Positions 11,065 to 20,235 of a stretch of DNA of 64,000 nt are shown here, piece after piece. Positions within the stretch are counted from its first letter, which is position 1; each line of letters begins with the position of its first letter. The position numbers and the translations under genes were made by a program. Below the pieces are notes generated by a model. That model had not been told where the DNA came from and did not search any database. It saw nothing but the letters and a program-made list of their open reading frames with translations. Source of the stretch: an uncultured Pelagibacteraceae bacterium (GTDB lineage Bacteria; Pseudomonadota; Alphaproteobacteria; Pelagibacterales; Pelagibacteraceae); contig CACIDN010000004.1 of NCBI GenBank assembly GCA_902585415.1, positions 20,271 through 84,270 on the forward strand, given 5' to 3'.

Positions 11065-11652
11065 TTATCCTGTTGCATTCATTACCCTCTCACCTAAGGT
11101 AAAATCAAACATTTCAGCATTTGTTATTTCTAAATATTCAATTATTTCGTTTGAAATCTCAGTTTTGCCGTAAGTTATTATGAGATCTCCAACACTTAAA
11201 TTTTTATATCCAATCCAGCTCTTGTTTTTTGCTTCACTCCCTGGATCTGAAATAAAATTTTTAACAAACTCATAAATTTCATTTCTATTCTCATTGTGTG
11301 AATTTATTAAATTAATTCCAGCAATTTTAGAATTATAAACAATAACCTCTAAATCTGAATTTTCTAGAGATGAACCCTCACAATAGTCTAGAGCATAGTC
11401 TTCATATTTTGCAGAAAACTCATCCCCATATACATCATTATTATGACCATCTAAAAATTCAAATATTGTAACTGCGCTGTTGATGTTTGATCCGATGGGT
11501 ACGTTTAAAAGCTGACAAGCCAAAGACTTATTAGTAATAAAAAGTAATAAAAGAATATAAAAATATATTTTTTTCACAAATTTAAATTTAAATAATTGAT
11601 GAGAATTTTCAATAGAGTTAATGAAAAATTTATGTTCAATTTGACCACTCAT
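11065..11652 (-). CDS. exported protein of the minor-pilin operon, unknown function
   Basis: A 195-residue ORF whose ATG directly follows the pilX-like stop. A signal peptide, KKIYFYILLLLFITNKSLAC, begins only at residue 27, immediately after an in-frame GTG (11575-11577). Starting at that GTG would give a conventional 170-residue secreted protein. The ATG is placed for coupling to the upstream gene, so the true start is open. The mature part is acidic with few recognisable motifs. Its position between pilX and pilY1 is where PilE-like or accessory tip proteins occur, but I see no pilin motif. Confidence 0.6.
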   Translation of the reverse strand: MSGQIEHKFFINSIENSHQLFKFKFVKKIYFYILLLLFITNKSLACQLLNVPIGSNINSAVTIFEFLDGHNNDVYGDEFSAKYEDYALDYCEGSSLENSDLEVIVYNSKIAGINLINSHNENRNEIYEFVKNFISDPGSEAKNKSWIGYKNLSVGDLIITYGKTEISNEIIEYLEITNAEMFDFTLGERVMNATG

Positions 11653-12309
11653 TTAGTGGGATAAAATGGCAATTGTTTCAAGTGGGATTATAATTTCGGG
11701 GTTGGAAACACTCCCGAGAATACCACAAGAATAAATTCTATATGCAGTTCCTTGTCTTTGTATAGTTCCTGATGTTTTTTTTAAACTAGAACCTGCGGCT
11801 TTGTAGGTTGATGTACCAGCATTAACTGAAAAATATTCAAATCTAAATTTTTCCATTCTCATTACCTCTTGTTCAATCTCACTAGCGTTGCCAAAATTTG
11901 GAGCTGAAGCTAAAATAGGAAAAATAACTTCAAAAAATGACTGATCCTGTACATGTTCAACTACTTCAAAGTCATCTGCTCTACTTAAATTTCTAAAACT
12001 TTTATAACAAGGGGTATCTTGATCTAAATTTGATATTGCTTGCTCTACATTCGTTGGAATAGATCTTATATCCTCATTTCTAGAACCATCGTCTTGAACT
12101 GGACCCATCATTTTATTTATTAGTGACTTTTGTGCTTCCATCAAGCCGTGTTCTGCAACATAAAAAGTTTGTTGAAATTCATCGCTGCTATTATTGCTTT
12201 GATGGTCTGATGAAGAGATTACGACTAAGCCACCTCCCATTAATGACATCGCTAATAGCAAAACCAGAGATAAAATTAAGGTAAAACCTTTTTCGTTTTT
12301 TTTAATCAT
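11653..12309 (-). CDS. pilX: PilX-like minor pilin
   Basis: A 218-residue prepilin-like protein. The cleavage site is KNEKGFTLILSLVLLLAMS: a short positively charged leader, Gly before Phe, then a hydrophobic helix. Residue +5 is Leu and not Glu, as also seen in tip-located GspK/PilX-type subunits. The segment YVAEHGLMEAQKSL matches the A-E-x-G-L-x-E-A-Q motif of PilX N-terminal regions. It starts at the stop of pilW (shared base 12309) and precedes the small exported protein and pilY1, the canonical minor pilin order. Confidence 0.85.
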   Translation of the reverse strand: MIKKNEKGFTLILSLVLLLAMSLMGGGLVVISSSDHQSNNSSDEFQQTFYVAEHGLMEAQKSLINKMMGPVQDDGSRNEDIRSIPTNVEQAISNLDQDTPCYKSFRNLSRADDFEVVEHVQDQSFFEVIFPILASAPNFGNASEIEQEVMRMEKFRFEYFSVNAGTSTYKAAGSSLKKTSGTIQRQGTAYRIYSCGILGSVSNPEIIIPLETIAILSH

Positions 12310-13349
12310 TAAAATAAACTTCCACCAATATTTCTTGTGTTTACAGTTACGATTACAGAGTCTCTTAAAAACTTATCCTCATTTTCCTTTGATCGATCAT
12401 CTAATCCTGCAATAGTTTTTTTTTGGACTTCTTTGTAAAAATCATCCTTAGATCTAAAAGTAAGTCTAATATCCACTCCCGTTATATCAAAAAGTCTTTT
12501 TCTAATTCCAGTTCCAGCTATTTCAGGTGCAGGATAATCGCCAGCAGAGTCTTTAATTATTAGTCCATCCTTATCGAATGGTATAAATTCCATATCTTCA
12601 ATGTGATCTCTAACTAATTCTTTGTCTACACATTCGGGACAATCTTTTTGCCATCCTTCCGTTGCAGGATCGTAATCCGCAGGCCATAAGCAAGTTACCT
12701 CTCCTGATTCTTCGTCTTCAGTTTTATCTGCATCTGTTCTTGCTTGAGACCAAGACTCAACAGTCTTGTAAACAGCAAACCTTTTATTTGAACCATCTCT
12801 ATCGCTTTTTTCGTCTGCAAAGTATGTAATCCTGTATTTTTTAAAAGGCTGATTTAAATCATTTTGATTAAAATCTTCGTAAACAATCTCTATCTGATCA
12901 CAACATAAACCAGTTCCAGCTACGTCAGATTGTATTGATATACTTTCATCTTTAGTATTTTGGAAACCAATTCTATCTTTTCTTATTACCAATGGATTAT
13001 GACTTAACTTTTCATCAATAAAACCATTTTCAAATGTAAAATAACTTTTTTTAGGTAGTATCATGCCATCTGGTTTGCATTCTCCTTTAGTATCATCAGC
13101 AAATTTAGAAATTGTTTGAGAGCCCGCATAATATTTAAATCCAGCCATTCGTATATCTCTCATTATCATTGAAACCAGATCCCTGCTTGATCTACTAATT
13201 TTTGCTTTTTCGCTTACTTGAGAGTAGGTACTGTTTACAACGCTATAAGTAGTATATAATGCCCCCATCATTAAAGAGGTGATAATAATACCGATCATAA
13301 TCTCAATAAGTGTTAAACCTTTTTGATTTTTAAAATAGATATTATTCAT
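12309..13349 (-). CDS. pilW: PilW-like minor pilin
   Basis: 346 residues with prepilin site NQKGLTLIEIMIG (Gly-1, Glu+5) and the PilW-type continuation RDLVSMIMRDIRMAGF, a motif shared by PilW and GspJ proteins. The C-terminal globular part is large and has several cysteines (CCDQIEIVYED, WQKDCPECVDKE) that could form disulphides in the periplasm. It abuts pilV (13349/13350) and shares one base with pilX. Expected role: a subunit of the tip complex that primes pilus assembly and carries PilY1. Confidence 0.87.
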   Translation of the reverse strand: MNNIYFKNQKGLTLIEIMIGIIITSLMMGALYTTYSVVNSTYSQVSEKAKISRSSRDLVSMIMRDIRMAGFKYYAGSQTISKFADDTKGECKPDGMILPKKSYFTFENGFIDEKLSHNPLVIRKDRIGFQNTKDESISIQSDVAGTGLCCDQIEIVYEDFNQNDLNQPFKKYRITYFADEKSDRDGSNKRFAVYKTVESWSQARTDADKTEDEESGEVTCLWPADYDPATEGWQKDCPECVDKELVRDHIEDMEFIPFDKDGLIIKDSAGDYPAPEIAGTGIRKRLFDITGVDIRLTFRSKDDFYKEVQKKTIAGLDDRSKENEDKFLRDSVIVTVNTRNIGGSLF

Positions 13350-13946
13350 TTAATTAACTCCCACCAACTTATAGTCTGCTTGAAAATATAAGTACTTCCT
13401 TTTCTTTCCATCATTTAAATTTATTTGAATTCTACCAATATAAATTTCCTCATCTTGTATAGTTGGATTTGTTAAGGTGCAGCCAGATCTACATATCTTA
13501 TAAACTTGAAACTTTCTTGTTTCATTTACACCTCTACATTTTAAATACGACTTACTATTTAAAAGTGCTTTCCATTTGTTTAATTTCATTTCGTGAGCAT
13601 CAGAGGAACTTGTGCCATAAATTTTACCTGTATCGGTTGAGGCAGTTCCATCTTTAGATTTACATGCACCCGCATCAAATATTGGACTATTTTCGTCAGT
13701 CCCCATTAAATATTTTGTAAAATTTGAATGGGATGTTGTCGAAGAATTTCTGCTACTTATAACATCTTCTGCAATTACATTCGTTAAAAAATTTGCCTTA
13801 GTTCTCTCACCTGAGGTGTGCATTGATTGAACAGAATAATTAACCATCTGCAAAATAGCCACAAAACCAATTCCAATTATTACCGTAGACACCAATGCTT
13901 CAAGCAAAGAAAGTCCTGATATATTTTTTTTGTTTTTAAAAATCAT
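13350..13946 (-). CDS. pilV: PilV-like minor pilin
   Basis: 198 residues with prepilin site NISGLSLLEALVSTVIIGIG: Gly before the helix, Glu at +5, and the L-L-E-x-L-V-[AS] pattern typical of PilV/GspI. Cysteine pairs in the C-terminal part (RKFQVYKICRSGCTLTNP) suggest disulphides. It abuts fimT on one side and pilW on the other with no gap, fitting the usual fimT-pilV-pilW-pilX-pilY1 order. Confidence 0.87.
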   Translation of the reverse strand: MIFKNKKNISGLSLLEALVSTVIIGIGFVAILQMVNYSVQSMHTSGERTKANFLTNVIAEDVISSRNSSTTSHSNFTKYLMGTDENSPIFDAGACKSKDGTASTDTGKIYGTSSSDAHEMKLNKWKALLNSKSYLKCRGVNETRKFQVYKICRSGCTLTNPTIQDEEIYIGRIQINLNDGKKRKYLYFQADYKLVGVN

Positions 13947-14744
13947 TTATTCTATCCATCCTGTGCCACTCCATTTGGTTCTATAAAAATTTCCAAATCT
14001 AGACCACTTAATTGCATTTATATATTCGCCACCTGTAGCGGGAACTTGTTCTTCGTCAAGGAGTCCTTGGTTGTATGTAACAGGACATGTTTCACCATCA
14101 TTAATTCTTCTACAAATATATATAAAACCAAAAGGTAAATCTGAATCGCTCAGTAAATCTCCATTTGCCTCATAAAATTTTCCACCTCTTGAAAAACATA
14201 CTGCACCAACACCTTCGCTACCGCCTTCTCCCCCTAACATATCTACGGGGACGGCTTCCCCTTCTCCCAATTCTAGATCATCTCCGCCTCTACCCGCAAA
14301 TGAAGTTGTAACACTTGAAAAATTTACTTTGCTTACAAAATTTTTAATACTTGCGCTTGCATCTGCTGTATCAGTGTCCCAATAACCATCTTCAAAGGAA
14401 CACCTTTGTGTAACATTATCAGGAAATTTTTGGTTCCAGGGATCGTCTCCATCATTCATTTTAGTTGCAAGAGTATCCATAGTCATTCCTTTGGTCTCCA
14501 CAATTAAACTTTTATCGGTATTAGTAAATTTTACCTGAACATATGCAAAAGTTCCTTTTTCTGTTTGTGCATGAATATTCCTTATTAAAGATGATATTTT
14601 AGTTACAGCAGACCTTACTTCTCTTTCTTTATTCCAAGAGGAAAAATTTGGATAAGCAACAGCAGATATTACACCAACTATGGCCAAGACAACTAATAAT
14701 TCAAGAATAGTAAAACCTTTAATGTTCTTTTCCAGCACTTGCAT
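13947..14744 (-). CDS. fimT: FimT/GspH-type minor pilin
   Basis: 265 residues with prepilin site NIKGFTILELLVVLAIVGV and the FimT/GspH-type follow-on VRSAVTKISSLIRNIHAQTE. It is longer than typical FimT because of a Gly/Glu/Asp-rich stretch around residues 150-180 (ELGEGEAVPVDMLGGEGG). The first 26 bases overlap the end of pilT, suggesting translational coupling. FimT-type subunits start minor pilin operons and in some species bind DNA during uptake; that function is not visible here. Confidence 0.85.
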   Translation of the reverse strand: MQVLEKNIKGFTILELLVVLAIVGVISAVAYPNFSSWNKEREVRSAVTKISSLIRNIHAQTEKGTFAYVQVKFTNTDKSLIVETKGMTMDTLATKMNDGDDPWNQKFPDNVTQRCSFEDGYWDTDTADASASIKNFVSKVNFSSVTTSFAGRGGDDLELGEGEAVPVDMLGGEGGSEGVGAVCFSRGGKFYEANGDLLSDSDLPFGFIYICRRINDGETCPVTYNQGLLDEEQVPATGGEYINAIKWSRFGNFYRTKWSGTGWIE

Positions 14745-15732
14745 CTATTTTTCCTGCTTTAACTAATTCTTCTAAAGACTTAGTCATGGTTATCATACCA
14801 TCTTTCACTGCAGTCTGCATGATGCTTGGGATTTGATGAATTTTTGCTTCTCTTATTAAGTTTTGAATTGGAGCTGTACACTTCATCACTTCAAAAGCAC
14901 CACAACGTCCTTGACCGTCTTTAGTTTTTAAAAGTCTTTGTGTAACTACCATCTTTAATGATGTTGAAATTTGTGCTCTAATTTGAGCTTGTTGTTCAGG
15001 TGGAAAAACGTCAATAATTCTATTTATTGTATTTGGTGCACCACTTGTATGTAATGTTCCAAATACTAAGTGACCCGTTTCAGCAGCTGTTAAAGCAAGT
15101 CCAACTGTCTCTAAATCCCTCATCTCACCAACTAAAATTACATCTGGATCTTCTCTTAAAGCAGCCTTTAATGCACTTGCAAAAGTTTGTGTCTGTTTTC
15201 CAACTTCTCTATGAGAGACAATACTTTTTATATCTTTATGAATAAACTCAACTGGGTCTTCAACCGTTATAATATTTGCAGTCCTAGTTTTGTTTATTTC
15301 ATTTACGATTGCAGCAAGGGTTGTGGACTTTCCTGATCCTGTAGGCCCTGTGACTAAAACTAAACCTTTGTGCATATCAATTATATCATAAAGAACAGGT
15401 GGAAGATCAAATTGACCCATTTCTGGGATAACGCTTTCTACTCTTCTTAATACTGCTGCTGGACCATTAATTGTTTTATAAAAGTTAGCTCTAAATCTTA
15501 ACCCACTTAATGTAACAGATGAATCTAATTCATGAGTATCATTAAACTTCTTCATCTCTACTTCATTGCAATTGGTTGAAATAAGATCTTGAAGATCTTG
15601 AGCTTTTACCATAACTTCTTGAACTTTATGAATTTCACCAGTTTGTCTATAAGCTAAAGGCCAGCCACTTCTAATATGAAAATCTGAGATTTTTTTGTTG
15701 TTTTTTGCAAGTTCTTCTAATTTTTCAAACAT
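14719..15732 (-). CDS. pilT: type IV pilus retraction ATPase PilT
   Basis: 337 residues, close to the usual 344. Motifs are Walker A GPTGSGKSTTLAAI, the Asp box region ITVEDPVEFIHK, Walker B DPDVILVGEMRDLET and the His box TGHLVFGTLHTSGA. The PilT-specific segment IIDVFPPEQQAQIRAQIS is present. A hexameric cytoplasmic motor that depolymerises the pilus, powering twitching and DNA uptake. Having a retraction ATPase separates this system from simple secretion-only pseudopili. The C-terminus is short after EELVKAGKIDASAG. Confidence 0.96.
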   Translation of the reverse strand: MFEKLEELAKNNKKISDFHIRSGWPLAYRQTGEIHKVQEVMVKAQDLQDLISTNCNEVEMKKFNDTHELDSSVTLSGLRFRANFYKTINGPAAVLRRVESVIPEMGQFDLPPVLYDIIDMHKGLVLVTGPTGSGKSTTLAAIVNEINKTRTANIITVEDPVEFIHKDIKSIVSHREVGKQTQTFASALKAALREDPDVILVGEMRDLETVGLALTAAETGHLVFGTLHTSGAPNTINRIIDVFPPEQQAQIRAQISTSLKMVVTQRLLKTKDGQGRCGAFEVMKCTAPIQNLIREAKIHQIPSIMQTAVKDGMITMTKSLEELVKAGKIDASAGKEH

Positions 15733-15756
15733 TACAAATTATATTATATCACTTTC

Positions 15757-18120
15757 TCAAAATTTTCCAGACACTTCTAGGTTGGTAAAATACTCAGAAC
15801 TGTTATCAAGGCTTTGATTTGAGTTAATTTTAAAGTCTAAACCGTGTATATTTTTTGAATAGCTCAAATTAGTTTGATGAGCATTTATCGGATTATAATT
15901 TAATGCAAATTGATTATCTTCCTCCTTTGAACGACTAAATTTTAGTATGAATGTCTCTGACTCAAATTTTGGAAATTCTGTTCTTTTGTTTTTTAGACCA
16001 ATTATTTTTTGATAGTCTACAGATACAGTAAAACCACTTAAACTTACAGCTTCAAAGCCGATGAAGGTCTTTAAATTTCTAGCTGAAAATGGTGAGTGAA
16101 TTGTCTCTTTATTTACAGGAGTTCCACCTTGAACCAAATATTTATAATCAATATCTTTACTTAAATCATACAATAATTCTATACCTCCCATTGGCTGAAG
16201 TGTTCTTCCATCTGTCTCAATAATATCTGTTTCAAACAGAAAACCACCTGCAAATTCTCCATTAACAAACGTATCCTCTTTATATATTATATCTTGTGAT
16301 GAAAGCTCTGATGCTTTGCTTATAAAATCAGTAAACTCTGACAATCTTGTCACTCCATATGTTAACTTTCCTGTTGGAGTAATATTCAGTATTCCATATT
16401 TATTTTTAGTTCTATAATTTATTGTTGCAAAAGCTTGTTTTCCTTTTCTTTCACCTGAAACATTACCTATATACTTATGATCAAATCTTAAATGACTTAA
16501 ACCTATAACAGCATTGATGTATTGATTATTGATAGAGGGGGAAATTCCATAAAGATTTAGTGTTAAAGAATCCATAACTAAGCCTTGTTGATCAAGTTTA
16601 GTATCAGAACTACCATCGCTATATCTTATTGCCCATCCTAAAAATTTGTTATCCCCAAATTTTCTATCAGCTCCTATTGTTAATCCTCTAGTATTTAGAT
16701 TTTTTGCTTTAGTGTTACCATCTTCTCCAAAAAATCTTAAGGATATATCAGCTAAGCTCCAGCTAGACCACTTAGATTTTTTATCTTTTGATTTATGTTT
16801 ACTTATATAAGTAGCAATATTTTTTTTTGTAGATGGCTCAAACTTACTTGCTAAAGTTTGTATCAAAGGATCATGATAATTAATGTTAAAATTGTGAGCA
16901 GATAAATTTTCATCATCACGGTTTCTCTTAATCCACTCAAATCTCTTAAAAATAGTATCAACATTTAAGCTGATATTTTGCTTAGCTAATTCAACTTGAG
17001 AAACGATAGATACTCTTGTTTCAGAAACACATTGAACAAGACCATAAGGACACTCTAATTGATATGAATTTATTTGGTCAACACCACCATCTGAGTCTAT
17101 GTCTACAATAAACATCCTCATTCCGTCATTCGAAAAAGTAAATCCTATTGGATGTCCAAAATTATCTGATTGGTTTTGAAAATTATTAGCATCATAGTTC
17201 CCAATAAGTGTAGCTGTTGATACATCAAATTTCGCATTTAAAGTAAATTGATAGATATCATCTGTATCAGTAGTGTTACCCTTAGTGTTTTGAATTAAAA
17301 CAAACATTGCAAGACCAGACTTGCTAAATTCAATATCTCTTCCAAAATTTACACTACCATTCGATGTATCTGGTAATGTAACACCAATATCAGTTAGATC
17401 GACTTGATGTATCTGTGTGATAGAGCTAATGTCGTAAGGCTTAGGTAATTGATAAGTTGTTACTAGCGGAGTTTCTTCAGTAAAACGTATAGTAATAAGT
17501 TTTGTACCATCATCACTTAATGCAAAACCATGCATTTCTTCGTGAGTAACAATACTTTGAACAAATGTATTAGTTTGAAATTCATTCGGTGCAGATAAAT
17601 CAAATCTCATAATTCTTCCTACTCTATTTGATATAAAAAATTTTCTACCTTCATCTGCAACTACTATGTTACGTAACTTTTCATCGCTAGCACCAGCCAA
17701 ATTTGCTATTTTAAAAGCGTCTATAACATTACAATTCATATTAGGTTTTCCAGCCACAGTATGTTGATCACTTATAACTGATGTCATATCAAAAGGTCTA
17801 CTAAGCCTATTCATAGAAAGATTACCTTTTGAACGGATACTCTCTTGTTTATGGTTTACTGAAAATACTTGTAATCCATCGGTACTAAAAGCAACATCAT
17901 AAGGATCTTCTGTTGAATCTTTGTCCATTAAGAACTCTCCGTCAGAATTTTTACAAAAATTTGAATTATGAGATGGTATTCTCCCATCTAACCATGTGAC
18001 TGTTAAGCTTGCTGCAAAAGCTAGAGATGAAAAAAACAATGCAAGCGAAATTAAAAATATTTTAGGTGTAAGCGTACTTGTCAAAATTAATCTTTTAAAT
18101 TTTTTCAATTGATTCAACAT
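15757..18120 (-). CDS. autotransporter-like outer-membrane protein with propeller passenger
   Basis: 787 residues. After a long basic signal peptide (AFAASLTV as the likely cut site) come at least four repeats of the form F-S-x-D-G-x-x-[ML]-F-x-[VI]: VAFSTDGLQVFSVN, FALSDDGTKLITIR, IEFSKSGLAMFVLI and FTFSNDGMRMFIVD. This looks like a beta-propeller passenger covering about residues 40-370. From about residue 450 to the end alternating strands and a terminal Phe (TNLEVSGKF) indicate an autotransporter-type beta barrel. It lies between pilT and the CHASE2 phosphatase, on the same strand, 24 bases after pilT's start. A surface adhesin or sensor is plausible; ligand unknown. Confidence 0.72.
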   Translation of the reverse strand: MLNQLKKFKRLILTSTLTPKIFLISLALFFSSLAFAASLTVTWLDGRIPSHNSNFCKNSDGEFLMDKDSTEDPYDVAFSTDGLQVFSVNHKQESIRSKGNLSMNRLSRPFDMTSVISDQHTVAGKPNMNCNVIDAFKIANLAGASDEKLRNIVVADEGRKFFISNRVGRIMRFDLSAPNEFQTNTFVQSIVTHEEMHGFALSDDGTKLITIRFTEETPLVTTYQLPKPYDISSITQIHQVDLTDIGVTLPDTSNGSVNFGRDIEFSKSGLAMFVLIQNTKGNTTDTDDIYQFTLNAKFDVSTATLIGNYDANNFQNQSDNFGHPIGFTFSNDGMRMFIVDIDSDGGVDQINSYQLECPYGLVQCVSETRVSIVSQVELAKQNISLNVDTIFKRFEWIKRNRDDENLSAHNFNINYHDPLIQTLASKFEPSTKKNIATYISKHKSKDKKSKWSSWSLADISLRFFGEDGNTKAKNLNTRGLTIGADRKFGDNKFLGWAIRYSDGSSDTKLDQQGLVMDSLTLNLYGISPSINNQYINAVIGLSHLRFDHKYIGNVSGERKGKQAFATINYRTKNKYGILNITPTGKLTYGVTRLSEFTDFISKASELSSQDIIYKEDTFVNGEFAGGFLFETDIIETDGRTLQPMGGIELLYDLSKDIDYKYLVQGGTPVNKETIHSPFSARNLKTFIGFEAVSLSGFTVSVDYQKIIGLKNKRTEFPKFESETFILKFSRSKEEDNQFALNYNPINAHQTNLSYSKNIHGLDFKINSNQSLDNSSEYFTNLEVSGKF

Positions 18121-18122
18121 TT

Positions 18123-20180
18123 TTACTTATTTTTTTTAATTAATTCAGTGTTTTCAATGTTGATTGCCATACAAGTGATATCGTCCCTTAGTTTTTCTGC
18201 CCCCCAGTTGAGCTCTTTTTCTATGCCAAGCACTATATTTTTTGGGTTAACATTTTCAATACTATTAATTATATTTTGAACACCTTCGGCGCCTAGTTCT
18301 TCGCCATTTTTAAGGTATCCTTCTGTCACACCATCTGTGTAGACTACAAATGTTTTATCTTTAAGGTTCATGGTATTTGATTTAACCATTGTCTCTGTAA
18401 AATATTTAATAATACCAATTGGCGGCATATCAGACTTTATATATTCGTAATTTTTATTGTGATCAAAAGTTAGAATACTTTCATGACCTGCATTTATGAA
18501 TACTAATTCACCTGTTTTTATATTTAACTTGCCAAATACAGCTGTAACAAACATTCCTTTAAATTTAGCCTCAACGAGTTCGTTATTCACACCAAATACA
18601 ACTTTTTCTAGAGGAAACTTTAAATTTGTTAACGTTCTAAATATGGATGATGCTTTTGCCATGTACATACCTGCTTTAACTCCTTTTCCAGATACATCAG
18701 CTAAAGTAAAAAAATACTCTTCAGGTGTTGATCTAACAACATCAAAATAATCTCCTGATACATCTCTTGCAGGTACATTTTTAGCAAAAATAAAGTTTTC
18801 AAATTTCGAAATATCTGGAAATAAACTTTTCTGTACTCCCGCAGCTAGTTCTCTTTCTTTTAAAAGTTTTGCTTCTTTTTGTAAGTTTGCAAGTGCTAAT
18901 TTATTTTCCTCTATAAATCTAAAGTACAACCCTGTTAAGAAAGTGATTGTTAAAATAAATATTGGGTAACTAATATCAACAAGTTCTGACCTAAATTTAT
19001 AAATATAAAACCCAATTATAATTATAAATAAAAGATTACCAAAAAATACTGATAAGCTGTATTTGGGTCTAATTTTTTGAGACAAAATAAATGTTAATAA
19101 CGCAACAATTATAGAAAATAATAATTCAAAAACATAAGTATTTGGATTTCTGACTAAATAAGATTGATCTAAAATATTTTCAATAACATTTGCGTGAACT
19201 TCAACTCCAGGAACAGTTAAACCAGTTGGTATTTTAACTAAATCAAAAAGTCCTTGTGCCGATGCACCAATTAAAACATATTTATTCTTAAAAAAATCTG
19301 TTTGGAATTTACCCTCAAAAACATCTCCTGCAGATATATATTGATTTTTTTGTGGTTGTTTATATTTAATCCAAATTATTCCATTAGGATCAGAGTCTAT
19401 TTTATAAGGTCTTGCGCTTATTCTATTAATTCCAACTTCGTTTAATTCAATATATATATTTTTTTGATTTTCTCCAACACGTACCATTTCTAGTCCCATG
19501 GTTGGATATATTTTGTTATTAAGTCTAACTATTAATGGAAGAGATCTAATTATACCATCTAGCTGGTCTAAAAAAGAAATTGAACCCAGTCCTTGTACTT
19601 CTTTTTCTAATTTCTCTAGTGAACCAATTGAGTAAGGGTATGAATATGTAAACTTTTTTGGATCACCACCTTTTGACAAAAATTTTGCTTTTGCCTTTCT
19701 CTCATAATTAGAATGTGATGGAACATTACTGCCTAAAACTGCAGTAACTGTTTTTGCACTTTTTAATTTTTCCGCAAAAATATCATCATGACCTTTTAAT
19801 TTTTGAAGATCCACTATATCAGATGGTATTAATCCATAAGATTTAATAATTTCATCGGGAGATTGTTTATCTTTTTCAGTAAAAAAAACATCGAAACCAA
19901 TTGCCTTTGGATTTGAACTTTCAACTTGATCAATAATTTTTGCAAAAACAGATCTACTCCAAGGAAATTGACCAAATTTACCTAAACTTGTTTCATCAAT
20001 ATCTATAATGACAACATCAGTATCACCTTTTTTTTCTACAAATACTTTTTGATATAAATCAAAACTTAAATACGAGATTGACTTGATTAAAGAAGGGTTG
20101 ATTATTTTTAAAGAAATCAAAATTATTAAAATTATAAAAAAAATTAAATAATTTAAGTTTTTTTCAAAAAATGCACTCAC
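18123..20180 (-). CDS. CHASE2-sensor SpoIIE-type protein phosphatase
   Basis: 685 residues, GTG start at 20178-20180. One N-terminal helix is followed by a periplasmic CHASE2 domain (about residues 35-335; landmarks VVIIDIDETSLGKFGQFPWSR and AIGFDVFFTE), three membrane helices (about 345-410), and a cytoplasmic PP2C/SpoIIE domain. The phosphatase metal and core motifs are DVSGDYFDVV, LADVSGKGVKAGMYMAKAS, INAGHESIL, VYTDGVTEG and RDDITCM. Such phosphatases dephosphorylate STAS anti-sigma antagonists, two of which are encoded at 24551-25131. It starts next to the FecR-like gene. CHASE2 ligands are not known. Confidence 0.9.
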   Translation of the reverse strand: MSAFFEKNLNYLIFFIILIILISLKIINPSLIKSISYLSFDLYQKVFVEKKGDTDVVIIDIDETSLGKFGQFPWSRSVFAKIIDQVESSNPKAIGFDVFFTEKDKQSPDEIIKSYGLIPSDIVDLQKLKGHDDIFAEKLKSAKTVTAVLGSNVPSHSNYERKAKAKFLSKGGDPKKFTYSYPYSIGSLEKLEKEVQGLGSISFLDQLDGIIRSLPLIVRLNNKIYPTMGLEMVRVGENQKNIYIELNEVGINRISARPYKIDSDPNGIIWIKYKQPQKNQYISAGDVFEGKFQTDFFKNKYVLIGASAQGLFDLVKIPTGLTVPGVEVHANVIENILDQSYLVRNPNTYVFELLFSIIVALLTFILSQKIRPKYSLSVFFGNLLFIIIIGFYIYKFRSELVDISYPIFILTITFLTGLYFRFIEENKLALANLQKEAKLLKERELAAGVQKSLFPDISKFENFIFAKNVPARDVSGDYFDVVRSTPEEYFFTLADVSGKGVKAGMYMAKASSIFRTLTNLKFPLEKVVFGVNNELVEAKFKGMFVTAVFGKLNIKTGELVFINAGHESILTFDHNKNYEYIKSDMPPIGIIKYFTETMVKSNTMNLKDKTFVVYTDGVTEGYLKNGEELGAEGVQNIINSIENVNPKNIVLGIEKELNWGAEKLRDDITCMAINIENTELIKKNK

Positions 20181-20235
20181 ATTATTGAGTGTATATCTTA
20201 ATCATGTAATGTAAATCTTTATGAAATTAAGCTAA

